A stretch of 64,000 bases of DNA from an uncultured Collinsella sp. (lineage in GTDB: Bacteria; Actinomycetota; Coriobacteriia; Coriobacteriales; Coriobacteriaceae): assembly GCA_900541745.1 (NCBI GenBank), contig UQLA01000005.1:1-64000 (forward strand). The letters run 5' to 3'. Below, one piece after another: positions 20,253 through 28,774 of this stretch (positions are counted from its first letter, which is position 1; each line of letters begins with the position of its first letter). Below the pieces are notes generated by a model. It had not been told where the DNA came from. It was given only the letters and a program-made list of their open reading frames with translations, and made no database searches. The translations under genes and the position numbers were made by a program.

Positions 20253-20416
20253 TAGTCATTGGGGACGTTCTTAAACGACTAGCTGTCAGAGACAGTCTTC
20301 ACAGCCAGCCACAAAGGACCGTCCCCATCTGCCGGCACAAAAGGAGCGTCCCCAACTGCCAAGTGCCGCAAGAATGTCCCTTTTGACTAGTCATTTAAGA
20401 ACGTCCCCAATGACTA
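20253..20416. repeat. Dispersed GTCCCC repeat cluster
   Basis: It begins with GGGGACGTTCTTAAACGACTAG and ends with the opposite strand form TTTAAGAACGTCCCC, enclosing AAGGAGCGTCCCCAA and GTCCCTTTTGACTAGTC units. The ends are inverted relative to each other, so the whole unit is a loose palindrome like a BIME. Confidence 0.7.
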
Positions 20417-20461
20417 CCCAAGAGAACGCCGCAGGTAGAGGACGGACAGCGAGCGACGTCC

Positions 20462-20592
20462 AGAGCGAACAAGTTGGCATGAAAAAGGCAAGGCATAGAC
20501 CTTCTGGTCATGCCTTGCCTTTTGAATGACAAATTGTCGCTCTGGGCGGCGCGCAGCGTCAGCTGGTCCGCCGTTCGTTAGAACGGCGGAAC
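20462..20592 (-). repeat. Terminator-like repeat element, copy 2
   Basis: Same nested hairpin as at 4785-4923: AAAAGGCAAGGCAT / ATGCCTTGCCTTTT core around GACC/GGTC, outer arms CAGAGCGAACAA / TTGTCGCTCTG, and a TCCGCCGTTCG/GAACGGCGGA hairpin at the end nearest the gene. It lies just downstream of prfA in the direction of transcription. Confidence 0.75.
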
Positions 20593-20641
20593 CTAAGGGC
20601 GCAGCGTCGAGCCGTTACGGCGTTTGGTAAAACGCCGTAAC

Positions 20642-21709
20642 TTAAACTGCTTGTGCCAGCTTCTCGGCTCGCTCGGCGGCGGCGAGCGCCTCGATGACGG
20701 TGCCGAGCTGGTCGCCCAGAAGGACGCCGTTGTAGGTGGAGTTGAAACCGATACGGTGGTCGGTCACGCGGTCCTGGGGCTGGTTGTAGGTACGGATCTT
20801 CTCGGAACGGTTGCCGTGGCCAATCTGGCTCTGGCGCTCGGCACCAAGCTCTGCCTGCTGCTTCTCGAGCTCCATCTCGTAGAGGCGGGCACGCAGCATC
20901 TGCATGCAGACTTCGCGGTTCTGGATCTGGGAGCGCTGCTCCTGCGACTGCACCACGGTGTTGGTGGGCAGGTGAGTGATGCGTACGGCGGAGTAGGTGG
21001 TGTTAACGCACTGACCACCAGGGCCCGAAGCGCAGTAGGTGTCGATGCGCAGGTCGGACTGGTTGATCTGGACGTCGATCTCCTCGGCCTCGGGAAGCAC
21101 GGCGACGGTTGCCGTTGAGGTCTGGATGCGGCCCTGAGACTCGGTCTTGGGAACGCGCTGTACGCGATGCACGCCGGACTCGAACTTCATGACGGAGTAG
21201 ACGCGGTCGCCCTCGACCTTGAACTCAATGGACTTAAAGCCACCGGCCTCGCTGGGGCTGGAGTCGAGCACGGTGGTCTTCCAGCCGCGCGACTCGCAGA
21301 AGCGCTGGTACATCTTGTACAGATCGCCGGCAAAGATGGCCGCCTCGTCGCCACCGGCGGCGGAGCGGATCTCGACGATGGTATTCTTGTCGTCGTTAGG
21401 GTCGCTCGGGATGAGCATGTACTTGATATCTTCCTCGAGCTGGGGGAGCTTCTCCTCGTTCTCGGAGATGTCCATCTGGAGCATCTCCTTCTCGTCCGCG
21501 TCGGTCGTGTCGCGGAGCATCTCCTTGGCGGCCTCGATGTCATCGAGCGCGCCGATGTACTCGCGCGAGGCGGCGATGAGGTCGGACTGGTGCGCGTACT
21601 CCTTGTTGAGACGCGTGAACTCCTTAATATCGGAGGCGACGGCCGGGTCGGAGAGCTTCTTCTCGAGCTCCTCGTAGGCCTTGATGATCTTTTCGAGCTT
21701 GTCGCGCAT
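20642..21709 (-). CDS. prfA: Peptide chain release factor 1
   Basis: Recognises UAA and UAG stop codons and triggers peptide release. The GGQ loop is CASGPGGQCVNTTYSAVR, and the RF1-type decoding region follows GRIQTSTATVAVLPE. 355 residues, normal length. ATG at 21709 with AAGGAG 7 bases upstream. A cysteine replaces the common histidine or serine after GGQ, an acceptable family variant. Confidence 0.96.
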   Translation of the reverse strand: MRDKLEKIIKAYEELEKKLSDPAVASDIKEFTRLNKEYAHQSDLIAASREYIGALDDIEAAKEMLRDTTDADEKEMLQMDISENEEKLPQLEEDIKYMLIPSDPNDDKNTIVEIRSAAGGDEAAIFAGDLYKMYQRFCESRGWKTTVLDSSPSEAGGFKSIEFKVEGDRVYSVMKFESGVHRVQRVPKTESQGRIQTSTATVAVLPEAEEIDVQINQSDLRIDTYCASGPGGQCVNTTYSAVRITHLPTNTVVQSQEQRSQIQNREVCMQMLRARLYEMELEKQQAELGAERQSQIGHGNRSEKIRTYNQPQDRVTDHRIGFNSTYNGVLLGDQLGTVIEALAAAERAEKLAQAV

Positions 21710-21917
21710 GGCGGGACTCCTTTATATGCGTGAAGGTGAAAATCGGCAGAGTTGATGGGGCGCGCGGCGCCACTGCGGGGGTAAGCCCGGCTAGAACATG
21801 TCGATCTTCAGATACATGCGCATCCCTTCGCGTATGGGGTACATAGTTGCGGTCTAACCCATACATGATAGCGTGCGCAAGCAAACCTGCATATAACCCG
21901 CACGGAATGATTGGGCG

Positions 21918-21973
21918 TAGCCGTTGGGGACGTTCCTTAACGACTAGTCGTTTAAGAACGTCCCCAACGGCTA
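21918..21973. repeat. Perfect GTCCCC-type palindrome
   Basis: A 56-base palindrome centred on GACTAGTC with outer arms TAGCCGTTGGGGACGTTC and GAACGTCCCCAACGGCTA. It is the complete form of the unit seen in fragments at 4613, 20253, 26500 and 43424. A TTTGTCACATT-type half unit follows at 21977-22000. It lies in the 291-base spacer between prfA and the M20 peptidase gene, which otherwise holds nothing recognisable. Confidence 0.75.
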
Positions 21974-22000
21974 GCAAAGGGACTGTCGCTTTGTCACATT

Positions 22001-23416
22001 TTAGAGCGCCTGAAGCAGAGCGATGAGGAAGCGTACGCCCTGGAGATAGGCGCGGCGGGTGATGCGCTCGTTGGTGCCGTGAACGCCGCGATCACACTCT
22101 TCGTCATCAACCACAAAGGCCGAGAAGCGAATGCAATCAGGGCAAATGTGCTGGTAGTTGGCAGCGTCGGTCGCACCGATCACGGTCGAGGGCACAATTG
22201 CCACCGGCTCGAATGATCCGTTTTCCTCCGTCCCCTTTGGATCACGGAAATAGTGGGCGGCGATGGAGCGAACCGCCTCGAGGCCGGGACCACCGATGCG
22301 CGGGGACGGCGAGGGTTCGGAGCTGCCGGGGCCCAGCTCCACTTCGACACGACCGGCAAGGTCCGTTGCGGCAATTGCCTCACAGCAGCGCGCCACAACG
22401 TCGGCCACGCTCGTGCCCTCGAGCATGCGGAAGTTAATGTTGGCCCACATATCCTGCGGCATTACGTTGGCGCCGGTGCTGCCACCCTCGATCTGCGTGG
22501 GTGCGCAGGTGGTCGTCACCAGCGGATAGAGCTTCTTGCTGGCAAGGCAATCGCGGACGATGGCACCCCCGTTGGCGGCAATTTCATCGGCCGTGTAGAG
22601 CCCTAACTCGACAAGCTGGGCGGCAAGCAAGTCGGTCACGCGCGTCGGCCACTCGATATCGCAGATTGCGGCGATAGCGCGGCTCAGCACCTCGAGCGAT
22701 GTGCCACCGTAGGGGTTGGAGGAATGCCCGCCCTCACTCTTCGTCTTGAGCACGATATCGGCATAGCCCTTCTCCGCGAGGTCGGCATGCATAAGCCAGC
22801 CCTCGCCCGCACCGTACTCAACAGCCGAAACGATGCGGTAGTCGCCCTCGTCGATCAGGTACTCAAGCTCAATGCCGCGCTCCTCGAGCGCGCGGCCGAT
22901 GTCGCCTGCGCCGTACTGCGTCGTCTCCTCGTCCTGGCCAAAGGCCAGAAGCAGCGTGCGCTCGTGCTCCCAGCCGTGCGCCAGCGCATACTCGACAGCC
23001 TCGAGAATGCCTGCGACCTGGTCCTTCATGTCGATCGCGCCGCGGCCCCAGATGTAGGTGTCGTCCACGTGCCCGCTAAAGGGGGCATGTGTCCAGTCGG
23101 CCTCGGTGCCCGGCACCACGGGGACCACGTCCATGTGGCCCATGAGCATAACGGGCTTAAGAGCCGGATCGCTGCCGGCAAGCGTCACCAGCAGCGAATG
23201 GTCGATAAGCTCGACCTCGCCCGCCGCAAACACGCGCGGCCAGGCCTGCTGCATATAGGCGCGCAGGTCGTCGAAGGGCTGCCAGTCCACCGCCTCGGCA
23301 TCCATGCTCGAGATGGTCGGAAACGACAGCACGCGACCCAAGCGCTCGCACGCACCGGCCTCGTCTATATCGGCAAAATCGTCCTCATGCGCAAAGAAGC
23401 GCCAAACCTCGGCCAT
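22001..23416 (-). CDS. M20-family metallopeptidase
   Basis: Zinc di- or aminoacyl-peptidase of the M20/M25/M40 superfamily. Metal and catalytic residues are seen in LMGHMDVVPV, WGRGAIDMKDQVAG and FGQDEETTQYGA, with the EGGHSSNPYGG dimerisation-domain histidine. 471 residues, most like the CPS1/PM20D1 carboxypeptidase branch. ATG behind GAAAGGA. It follows an amino-acid ABC transporter operon by 72 bases on the same strand, which suggests a role in using peptides or N-acyl amino acids imported by that system, but this is inference. Confidence 0.85.
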   Translation of the reverse strand: MAEVWRFFAHEDDFADIDEAGACERLGRVLSFPTISSMDAEAVDWQPFDDLRAYMQQAWPRVFAAGEVELIDHSLLVTLAGSDPALKPVMLMGHMDVVPVVPGTEADWTHAPFSGHVDDTYIWGRGAIDMKDQVAGILEAVEYALAHGWEHERTLLLAFGQDEETTQYGAGDIGRALEERGIELEYLIDEGDYRIVSAVEYGAGEGWLMHADLAEKGYADIVLKTKSEGGHSSNPYGGTSLEVLSRAIAAICDIEWPTRVTDLLAAQLVELGLYTADEIAANGGAIVRDCLASKKLYPLVTTTCAPTQIEGGSTGANVMPQDMWANINFRMLEGTSVADVVARCCEAIAATDLAGRVEVELGPGSSEPSPSPRIGGPGLEAVRSIAAHYFRDPKGTEENGSFEPVAIVPSTVIGATDAANYQHICPDCIRFSAFVVDDEECDRGVHGTNERITRRAYLQGVRFLIALLQAL

Positions 23417-23488
23417 GACATCCTTTCGATTGTGACGACAAAGGCCGCCCCACGGGAGCGGCCCTGCAACGTAAGCGTTTACGGTCGG

Positions 23489-24274
23489 TTATTTGTCCTC
23501 GAGATAGCGAGAGAGGAACTCGCGAGTGCGCTGGTGTTTGGGGTTGCCGAAGAGCTCGGCCGGCGCGGCGTCCTCGAGCACCACGCCCTTGTCCATAAAG
23601 ACCACGCGGTCGGACACGGTTCGGGCAAAGGCCATCTCGTGCGTAACGACGACCATGGTCATGCCGTCGGCCGCAAGCTTGCGCATGACCTCGAGCACCT
23701 CGCCCACGATCTCGGGGTCGAGCGCGGAGGTCGGCTCGTCGAACAGCATGATCTGCGGATTCATGCACAGGGCGCGGGCGATGGCCACGCGCTGCTTTTG
23801 GCCGCCGGACAGGCGACCCACGGCGGCGTGCGCGAACTTTTCGAGCCCCACACTCGTCAAATGCTCCATCGCGACCTTCTCGGCCTCGGCCTTGCTCATC
23901 TTTTTGAGCGTGACGGGCGCAAGCGTGCAGTTGTCGAGCACGTCCATGTTGTTGAACAGGTTAAAGCCCTGGAACACCATGCCGATGTCCTCGCGGAGTT
24001 TATTGATATTGCAGCGCTCGGCCGTAAGGTCCTGGCCGTGAAACCAGATGTGGCCCGCGTCCGGGGTCTCGAGCAGGTTGAGGCAGCGCAGGAAGGTCGA
24101 CTTGCCCGAGCCCGAGGCGCCGATAATGGTAACGACCTCGCCGGGGTTAACGGACAGGTCGATGCCCTTAAGCACCTCGAGCGAGCCGAAGCTCTTGCGC
24201 AGGCCCTCGACGCGGATGAGCGGCTCATTGGTCTGTGCGGCGGCCGCGGTGCCGGTAGTGGCGGTATCTGCCAT
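23489..24274 (-). CDS. Polar amino-acid ABC transporter ATP-binding protein
   Basis: Cytoplasmic ATPase of a GlnQ/HisP-type importer. Walker [11 protein letters not shown]-loop FQGFNLF, signature LSGGQKQR, Walker [15 protein letters not shown] and the switch histidine in VVTHEMAFA are all intact. 261 residues from the ATG at 24274 (GAGGAG upstream); the frame is open to 24349. It is preceded by the permease gene with a gap of 22 bases. Confidence 0.95.
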   Translation of the reverse strand: MADTATTGTAAAAQTNEPLIRVEGLRKSFGSLEVLKGIDLSVNPGEVVTIIGASGSGKSTFLRCLNLLETPDAGHIWFHGQDLTAERCNINKLREDIGMVFQGFNLFNNMDVLDNCTLAPVTLKKMSKAEAEKVAMEHLTSVGLEKFAHAAVGRLSGGQKQRVAIARALCMNPQIMLFDEPTSALDPEIVGEVLEVMRKLAADGMTMVVVTHEMAFARTVSDRVVFMDKGVVLEDAAPAELFGNPKHQRTREFLSRYLEDK

Positions 24275-24296
24275 GATGATTCTCCTCGTCTTGAGC

Positions 24297-25445
24297 CTAG
24301 TTGGAGCTGGGCAGCGTTGCCGGGGCCTCGGCGCCGAGCTTTTTGCCAAAGGCCTCGAGCAGGCGGCTCGCCACGAGCGTCAGGATCAGGTAAACCACGA
24401 GTGCCACGCAGTAGACCTCCATCTGGCGGTAGTACACGCCGGCGACGGTGGTGGTGGCGTACATGAGGTCGAACACGCCGATGACCGAAAGCACCGACGA
24501 GTCCTTGATGTTGATGATGAGCTCGTTGGTGAGTGCGGGGATCGCGTTTTTAATACCCTGGGGGAACACGACCTTGCGCATGGCCTGCCACTGCGACAGA
24601 CCCAGCGAGCGCGCCGCCTCGGCCTGGCCGGGATCGATGGACTCGATACCGCCGCGCAGGACCTCCATCATGTAGGCGGTGGAGTTGAGCGAGATGGTGA
24701 CAAGGCCGGCGGTGAAGGTACTCCAGATCTGGTTGGCCTGGGCGGTCTCGAAGCCCATGCCGCGCAAAACGGTGAAGCCCGCGTAATAGATGAGCAGGCC
24801 CTGGACCATCATGGGCGTGCCGCGCACGATGGTGGAGTAGACAGTCGCAAAGCCGCGGCCGATGCTTTTAAAGAAGCGCGTGAGATCGTTATCCACGCGA
24901 TCGAACGTCTGAATACGCAGGAACACAAAGAGCAGCGCCAGGAAAAAGGCAATGACGGTACCGAAGGTCGCAAGCGCGATGGTGATCTCGATGCCGCGAA
25001 TAAAGAAGTCGCCGCTCTTATAGGTCATGTAGACCAGGCTCGACAAAAAGTCGCTGGGGTTGGAGTCCGAGACAATGCTCACCTGCACCAGGTCGATAAA
25101 TGACATGACGCAGCGGTCGATAAAGAAGATCGCCGCGATGGCGACCACGACATAGCTGCCCAGGCGCGCGCCGCGGCGGAAGCGCTCGGATGCGAACGGC
25201 GACGTTTCGCGATAGTCGTTCCAGTGCATGAGCTTGGTGACGAGCGCCGCCGCCGACACGACGAGCCAGGACCAAAGGATTGCCCAGAGGCAGTCTTGGA
25301 AGATACCGGTGGGGGCCAAGAAGCTCAGCGGTGTGGGGTTGCGCTGGCTAAACGCCAGGCCGAGCGCCGCAATGACGCTCGTGCCCAGGTACACATAACG
25401 ATGGTCGGCCTTGATAAAGGAGGCCAGACGATTGATGGTTTTCAT
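24297..25445 (-). CDS. Polar amino-acid ABC transporter permease
   Basis: HisM/GlnP-type inner-membrane subunit. The C-terminal 220 residues carry the standard permease fold with the EAA loop [18 protein letters not shown] contacting the ATPase. The N-terminal 150 residues add further hydrophobic segments and an odd soluble stretch, making it 382 residues rather than about 220. ATG behind GGGAGG. It is 9 bases after the binding-protein gene. Confidence 0.92.
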   Translation of the reverse strand: MKTINRLASFIKADHRYVYLGTSVIAALGLAFSQRNPTPLSFLAPTGIFQDCLWAILWSWLVVSAAALVTKLMHWNDYRETSPFASERFRRGARLGSYVVVAIAAIFFIDRCVMSFIDLVQVSIVSDSNPSDFLSSLVYMTYKSGDFFIRGIEITIALATFGTVIAFFLALLFVFLRIQTFDRVDNDLTRFFKSIGRGFATVYSTIVRGTPMMVQGLLIYYAGFTVLRGMGFETAQANQIWSTFTAGLVTISLNSTAYMMEVLRGGIESIDPGQAEAARSLGLSQWQAMRKVVFPQGIKNAIPALTNELIINIKDSSVLSVIGVFDLMYATTTVAGVYYRQMEVYCVALVVYLILTLVASRLLEAFGKKLGAEAPATLPSSN

Positions 25446-25454
25446 GCTGCCTCC

Positions 25455-26381
25455 CTATGCCGGCTGACGATCGAGGCACGCGTCCCACATTTGGTCGCGC
25501 TCCTCTTGGCTAATGCCCTTGAGTGTCTTGTCGATGAGTTTAAGCAGCTTGTCCGAGCCCTTGCGGCAGCCGACGTTTGCCGCGACCTCCTGCTTAAAGC
25601 CCTCGCCCTCGGCAAAATGGATGGGGACGATACCGGGATTTTGGGCCATATAGCCCTTCTCGTTCTCGGTGTTGTAGGTCACGGCATCGCACGTGCCCTG
25701 CAGCAGGTTCGAGAACACCGTGGGAACCGAATCGACCGGGTTCTTGTGCACAACGCCCGGGATCTCGTCGATGACGGTGTCGAGCATGGTGTCCTTTTGG
25801 CCGAGCACCGTGGCACCGCTAAAGTCGCTAAGCTTGGTGGCGTTTTGGTAGGGGGAACCCTCTTTTACGAACAGGCCAAAGTAGCCAATGAAGTACGGGT
25901 CGGAGAAGCCGACCGACTCCTCGCGCTCGGGCGTGGCGCTCATACCGGCGATGATGAGGTCGATCTGGCCGTTGTTGAGCGAATCGATAAGGCCCGAGAA
26001 GCTCTGCTTGACGGCAACGGGCTCGCCACCGAGGGCCTTGCAGACGATCTTGGCGATCTGCACGTCGTAGCCATCGGCATAGGCGCCCTGCACGTTGTCG
26101 ATGGGGATGGTGTACTCACTGGCTTCGGAAACCTGCCAGTTGTACGGGGCGTAGGCTGCCTCCATACCGATGCGGATCTTATCCTTGCCGATCACGGAAT
26201 CGGACAGGTCATCGCGACCGCCACCCGTCGTGGGCTGAACCACCTTGAGCGTGGACGGGCGCTGACAGCCGGCGAGCGCGCCGGCGACGACGGAAGCGCT
26301 CGCAGCGAGAGCGCTACCCAAAAAGATGCGACGGCTGCATACCGGCTGGCGCTGAGCATCGCACTGTTGGGGAGAATGCAT
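25455..26381 (-). CDS. Amino-acid ABC transporter substrate-binding lipoprotein
   Basis: Family 3 solute-binding protein that captures the ligand outside the cell. The signal region contains SRRIFLG, a twin-arginine motif, followed by a hydrophobic stretch and the lipobox LAGC, so it is probably a Tat-exported lipoprotein. The mature part shows GMEAAYAPYNW, GYDVQIAKIVCKALG and DLIIAGMSATPERE. 308 residues from the ATG at 26381 with GGAAGG upstream. First gene of the operon. The ligand cannot be deduced, though the pocket pattern fits a polar amino acid. Confidence 0.93.
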   Translation of the reverse strand: MHSPQQCDAQRQPVCSRRIFLGSALAASASVVAGALAGCQRPSTLKVVQPTTGGGRDDLSDSVIGKDKIRIGMEAAYAPYNWQVSEASEYTIPIDNVQGAYADGYDVQIAKIVCKALGGEPVAVKQSFSGLIDSLNNGQIDLIIAGMSATPEREESVGFSDPYFIGYFGLFVKEGSPYQNATKLSDFSGATVLGQKDTMLDTVIDEIPGVVHKNPVDSVPTVFSNLLQGTCDAVTYNTENEKGYMAQNPGIVPIHFAEGEGFKQEVAANVGCRKGSDKLLKLIDKTLKGISQEERDQMWDACLDRQPA

Positions 26382-26448
26382 AATCTGCCTTCCCTGTTGA
26401 ATCGTATGCTGACAACTTAACAGGATACCGCTCAGCGCTACCTCCAGC

Positions 26449-26472
26449 AAATGCATATATAAATGCATATAT
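26449..26472 (-). promoter_or_regulatory. Tandem AAATGCATATAT boxes upstream of ABC operon
   Basis: Two perfect adjacent copies of the 12-mer AAATGCATATAT, 70-90 bases upstream of the binding-protein start. Together they give a TGCAT-N6-ATGCA dyad resembling, but two bases wider than, an arginine-repressor box. TATATA sequences here may also serve as the -10 region. It is probably the operator/promoter of the transporter operon. Confidence 0.45.
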
Positions 26473-26499
26473 ACAAATTTACGAACTGAAAACGATTGG

Positions 26500-26554
26500 T
26501 AGTCGTTGGGGACGTTCTTAAACGACTAGTCAAACAAGAACGTCCCCAACGACC
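26500..26554. repeat. Dispersed GTCCCC palindrome
   Basis: GTCGTTGGGGACGTTCTT and AAGAACGTCCCCAACGAC arms around an ACTAGTC core; shorter sibling of the palindrome at 21918. It directly abuts the third terminator-like repeat. Confidence 0.7.
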
Positions 26555-26672
26555 AGGCATGAAAAAGGCAAGGCATAGACCTTCTGGTCATGCCTTGCCT
26601 TTTGAATGACAAATTGTCGCTCTGGGTGGCGCGCAGCGTCGACCGGCCCGCCGTTCGTCAGAACGGCGGAAC
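26553..26672 (-). repeat. Terminator-like repeat element, copy 3
   Basis: Nearly identical to copy 2 in the core (AAAAGGCAAGGCAT ... ATGCCTTGCCTTTT) and flanked on the gene side by CCGCCGTTCG / GAACGGCGG. It lies directly downstream of the aldose-epimerase gene, in the same orientation relative to transcription as copies 1 and 2. The outer arm away from the gene is shortened. Confidence 0.75.
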
Positions 26673-26674
26673 CT

Positions 26675-27568
26675 CTAGAGCAAAGTGACGCTAAAGCTGC
26701 GGACATCCGTCTCGCCCGGCGCCAGCGTAATGGTGTTGACCTTGTGCTCAAAGACGTCGTCCTCGGTGTCCATGGTGGTATGACCGGTCCAGGGCTCGAG
26801 CGCCACAAACGGGGCGTCGTTGGCGGCAGACCACACGCCGATGTACTTAAAGCCCTCAAAGTCGATCTTGACGCCGTGGCCCGACTTGCGGCCGCGCAGC
26901 GTGAGCGTGGAGCCCGGGGTATCGGTGAACATGATGGCATCGTTATCGAAGCTGCGGTGCGTGATGGGCAGCACGTCCGAGTTATCGGGAGCCTTGTAGC
27001 TACCCTCGAACGTCATGAGGCCATCGGGCGTGATGATGGGGGCCTCGTTGGTCCAAGCCTCGGTAAATGCCAGCTCGTAATCCTCGAACGTCTCGTTCTC
27101 GGCACCGGGAGCCGGCACGTTAAATGCAGGGTGGCCGCCCACCGAGAACGGCAGGTCCACGTCGCCGGTGTTGGTGACGGCAAAGGTCTGGGTAAGCGTG
27201 ACGTCACCAGTCAGGGCATAGGTCATGTTGAGCTTAAAGTGGAAGGGGAAAGCCTTGAGCGACTCAGGCGTGTCGGTGATCTCGTAGGTGACGGACGAGC
27301 CGTCCTCGGAGACCTCGACCAGCTTGTGCTCGACGATGCGCGCGAGGCCGTGACGCGGCATCTCGCAGGTGCCGGCCGCAGACGCCGCCGTGTTGTTGCG
27401 CAGTGAGCCCACAATGGGGAACAGGATGGGCGCGTGCTTGCCCCAAAAGGCGGGATCGCCCTGCCACAGATACTCATTGCCGTTGAGGGCAAGGCTCGTG
27501 AGCTGGGCACCCATGGAATCGATGGCCGCGGTAAGGCCGCCGCGCTTGATGGTAGTGACGGTGGACAT
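26675..27568 (-). CDS. Aldose 1-epimerase family protein
   Basis: Galactose-mutarotase-like beta-sandwich protein of the LacX/YeaD branch, acting on hexoses or hexose phosphates in the cytoplasm. Visible are GAQLTSLALNGNEYLW, the substrate histidine in MPRHGLAR, VGGHPAFNVP and the late catalytic-glutamate region VALEPWTGHT. 297 residues from the ATG at 27568, which has GGAGGA upstream. No sugar-pathway gene is adjacent, so the substrate stays open. Confidence 0.87.
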   Translation of the reverse strand: MSTVTTIKRGGLTAAIDSMGAQLTSLALNGNEYLWQGDPAFWGKHAPILFPIVGSLRNNTAASAAGTCEMPRHGLARIVEHKLVEVSEDGSSVTYEITDTPESLKAFPFHFKLNMTYALTGDVTLTQTFAVTNTGDVDLPFSVGGHPAFNVPAPGAENETFEDYELAFTEAWTNEAPIITPDGLMTFEGSYKAPDNSDVLPITHRSFDNDAIMFTDTPGSTLTLRGRKSGHGVKIDFEGFKYIGVWSAANDAPFVALEPWTGHTTMDTEDDVFEHKVNTITLAPGETDVRSFSVTLL

Positions 27569-27647
27569 GCTACTTCCTCCAAAAGTAAACAACAGTGTCG
27601 AGGGCTATTGTGCCACTCTTGGCGGCAAGGAGAAGCGGCAGGCGCAG

Positions 27648-28514
27648 TTATTGAGCGATTGCGTAAAGGTCGAATCCGCCCTGCGGCGTGCTGTCGACCG
27701 TATCGGGCGCCTGCGAGTTAAAACTCACGGGAACCATGCGCTTTGAGGCACGGAAGCGCGTGCCATCGGTGGCGACGGGTGGCTCGTCGACCGTGAGCTC
27801 GTAGTCGCCGGGCTTGAGTTCGATACCGTCGCCAGCGGAGTTGACATATTGATACTCGTCAATCGCCTGCCCCCTGAGTGTGCGGCCCACGATATGGATG
27901 AGCATCTGGCTGTCGCCGCGAGCGGTGTCCCATGTCGCACCATCCTTAACCTCGACCGACACATGCACCGAGCGCGTGCGGCTGAGCGATTGCTCGACAG
28001 ACATCTCGACCTTGGCGGCATCTTTGCGCTGTTGTTCCACATGGCTCCAGACATTTCCGATCGCCGAGCAAGCGATGACGCCGGCCATAAAGGCGATAAG
28101 GATGGGACCGAGCGGAGAGCGACGTCCTGCATCTTCCTCGCGAGACAGATTGGGGCGATGCGTGGGGGCGGGCGCCTGGGCACCCTGCGCGGGCACGTCG
28201 AGTATGCTGAAAGATGCCGTGCTGCCGGGGTCGATGTTATGGCGCGGCTGCGGGGTCTTGGCCGGCGAGATGGACATGTCCGCCGGCTCACCGAGTGTAG
28301 CCGTGGCATCGGCCTTTGCCTCGTCGGCCTCGGCCTGAGCCCAGGCCTGTTCAAAGGTTAGGGGTTCGGCGGAGTCGGAAGCGGCATCCGTCTCGACGGC
28401 ATCGTTGCCGGTCTCGTCCTCGTCGCTCGACACGTCACGCGACGCGGGCTCGTCCCACCCCTCGTCCGGAGCCTCGCCCTCGCTATACCACCATTCAAAG
28501 TTATCGATATCCAT
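27648..28514 (-). CDS. Membrane-anchored protein of unknown function
   Basis: 288 residues. The first 80 residues are strongly acidic and tryptophan-bearing (DNFEWWYSEGEAPDEGWDEP), then a disordered Pro/Ala-rich stretch, one membrane helix near residues 137-156 (LGPILIAFMAGVIACSAIG), and an outside domain of about 130 residues with strand-rich sequence (VHVSVEVKDG, PGDYELTVDEPP). No enzyme motif is recognised. The outer part resembles an immunoglobulin-like adhesion or carrier domain only in strand pattern. It is expressed alone or with the downstream epimerase gene, 79 bases away. Confidence 0.6.
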   Translation of the reverse strand: MDIDNFEWWYSEGEAPDEGWDEPASRDVSSDEDETGNDAVETDAASDSAEPLTFEQAWAQAEADEAKADATATLGEPADMSISPAKTPQPRHNIDPGSTASFSILDVPAQGAQAPAPTHRPNLSREEDAGRRSPLGPILIAFMAGVIACSAIGNVWSHVEQQRKDAAKVEMSVEQSLSRTRSVHVSVEVKDGATWDTARGDSQMLIHIVGRTLRGQAIDEYQYVNSAGDGIELKPGDYELTVDEPPVATDGTRFRASKRMVPVSFNSQAPDTVDSTPQGGFDLYAIAQ

Positions 28515-28599
28515 ACGGGGCGCCCCTTAGGCCTCGCAAATAAACACTTGCTAGCCTTATACCCTCAGACGGCGCTGGAGCTCGCCGGCACAGACAGGA

Positions 28600-28664
28600 A
28601 AACCGTCACAACATTCGACGCTTTTCCTTGATTTCGAGATTTTCGCCGAATGTTGTGACGGTTT
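28600..28664. repeat. 65-nt long-stem hairpin A
   Basis: Perfect 18-base arms AAACCGTCACAACATTCG and CGAATGTTGTGACGGTTT separated by 29 bases. No T-run follows on either side. Its size and shape match the hairpins at 40301 and 60843, although the stem sequences differ. Confidence 0.7.
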
Positions 28665-28685
28665 GGGCGACTGGCTGGCAGCGCA

Positions 28686-28720
28686 ATGCGACAAAGGGAC
28701 TGTCTCTTTGTCACATTCTG
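28686..28720. repeat. TTTGTCACATT-type short palindrome
   Basis: GACAAAGGGACTG followed by TCTCTTTGTCACATT, a hairpin of the family also seen at 21977, 41893 and 52601. It lies between hairpin A and the MFS gene promoter. Confidence 0.65.
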
Positions 28721-28774
28721 TTAGAGTTGCAGGGATTGAATCCCGCTTATTAATGCGACATTGGAGTGACAGCC

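Larger units (their letters stand above)
19872..20641. other. Repeat-rich, gene-free spacer between prmC and prfA
   Basis: 770 bases without a defensible gene. 20130-20235 is AT-rich; 20253-20416 holds GTCCCC repeats; 20462-20592 is the second copy of the terminator-like element. A GCCGTTACGGCG/CGCCGTAAC hairpin at 20610-20640 touches the prfA stop. This spacer splits the usual prfA-prmC gene pair. Confidence 0.7.

Noticed and set aside
20011..20259. 82-codon frame on the minus strand in the prmC-prfA spacer
   Set aside because: It runs through AT-rich and repeat DNA, has no ribosome binding site and shows no protein-like pattern.
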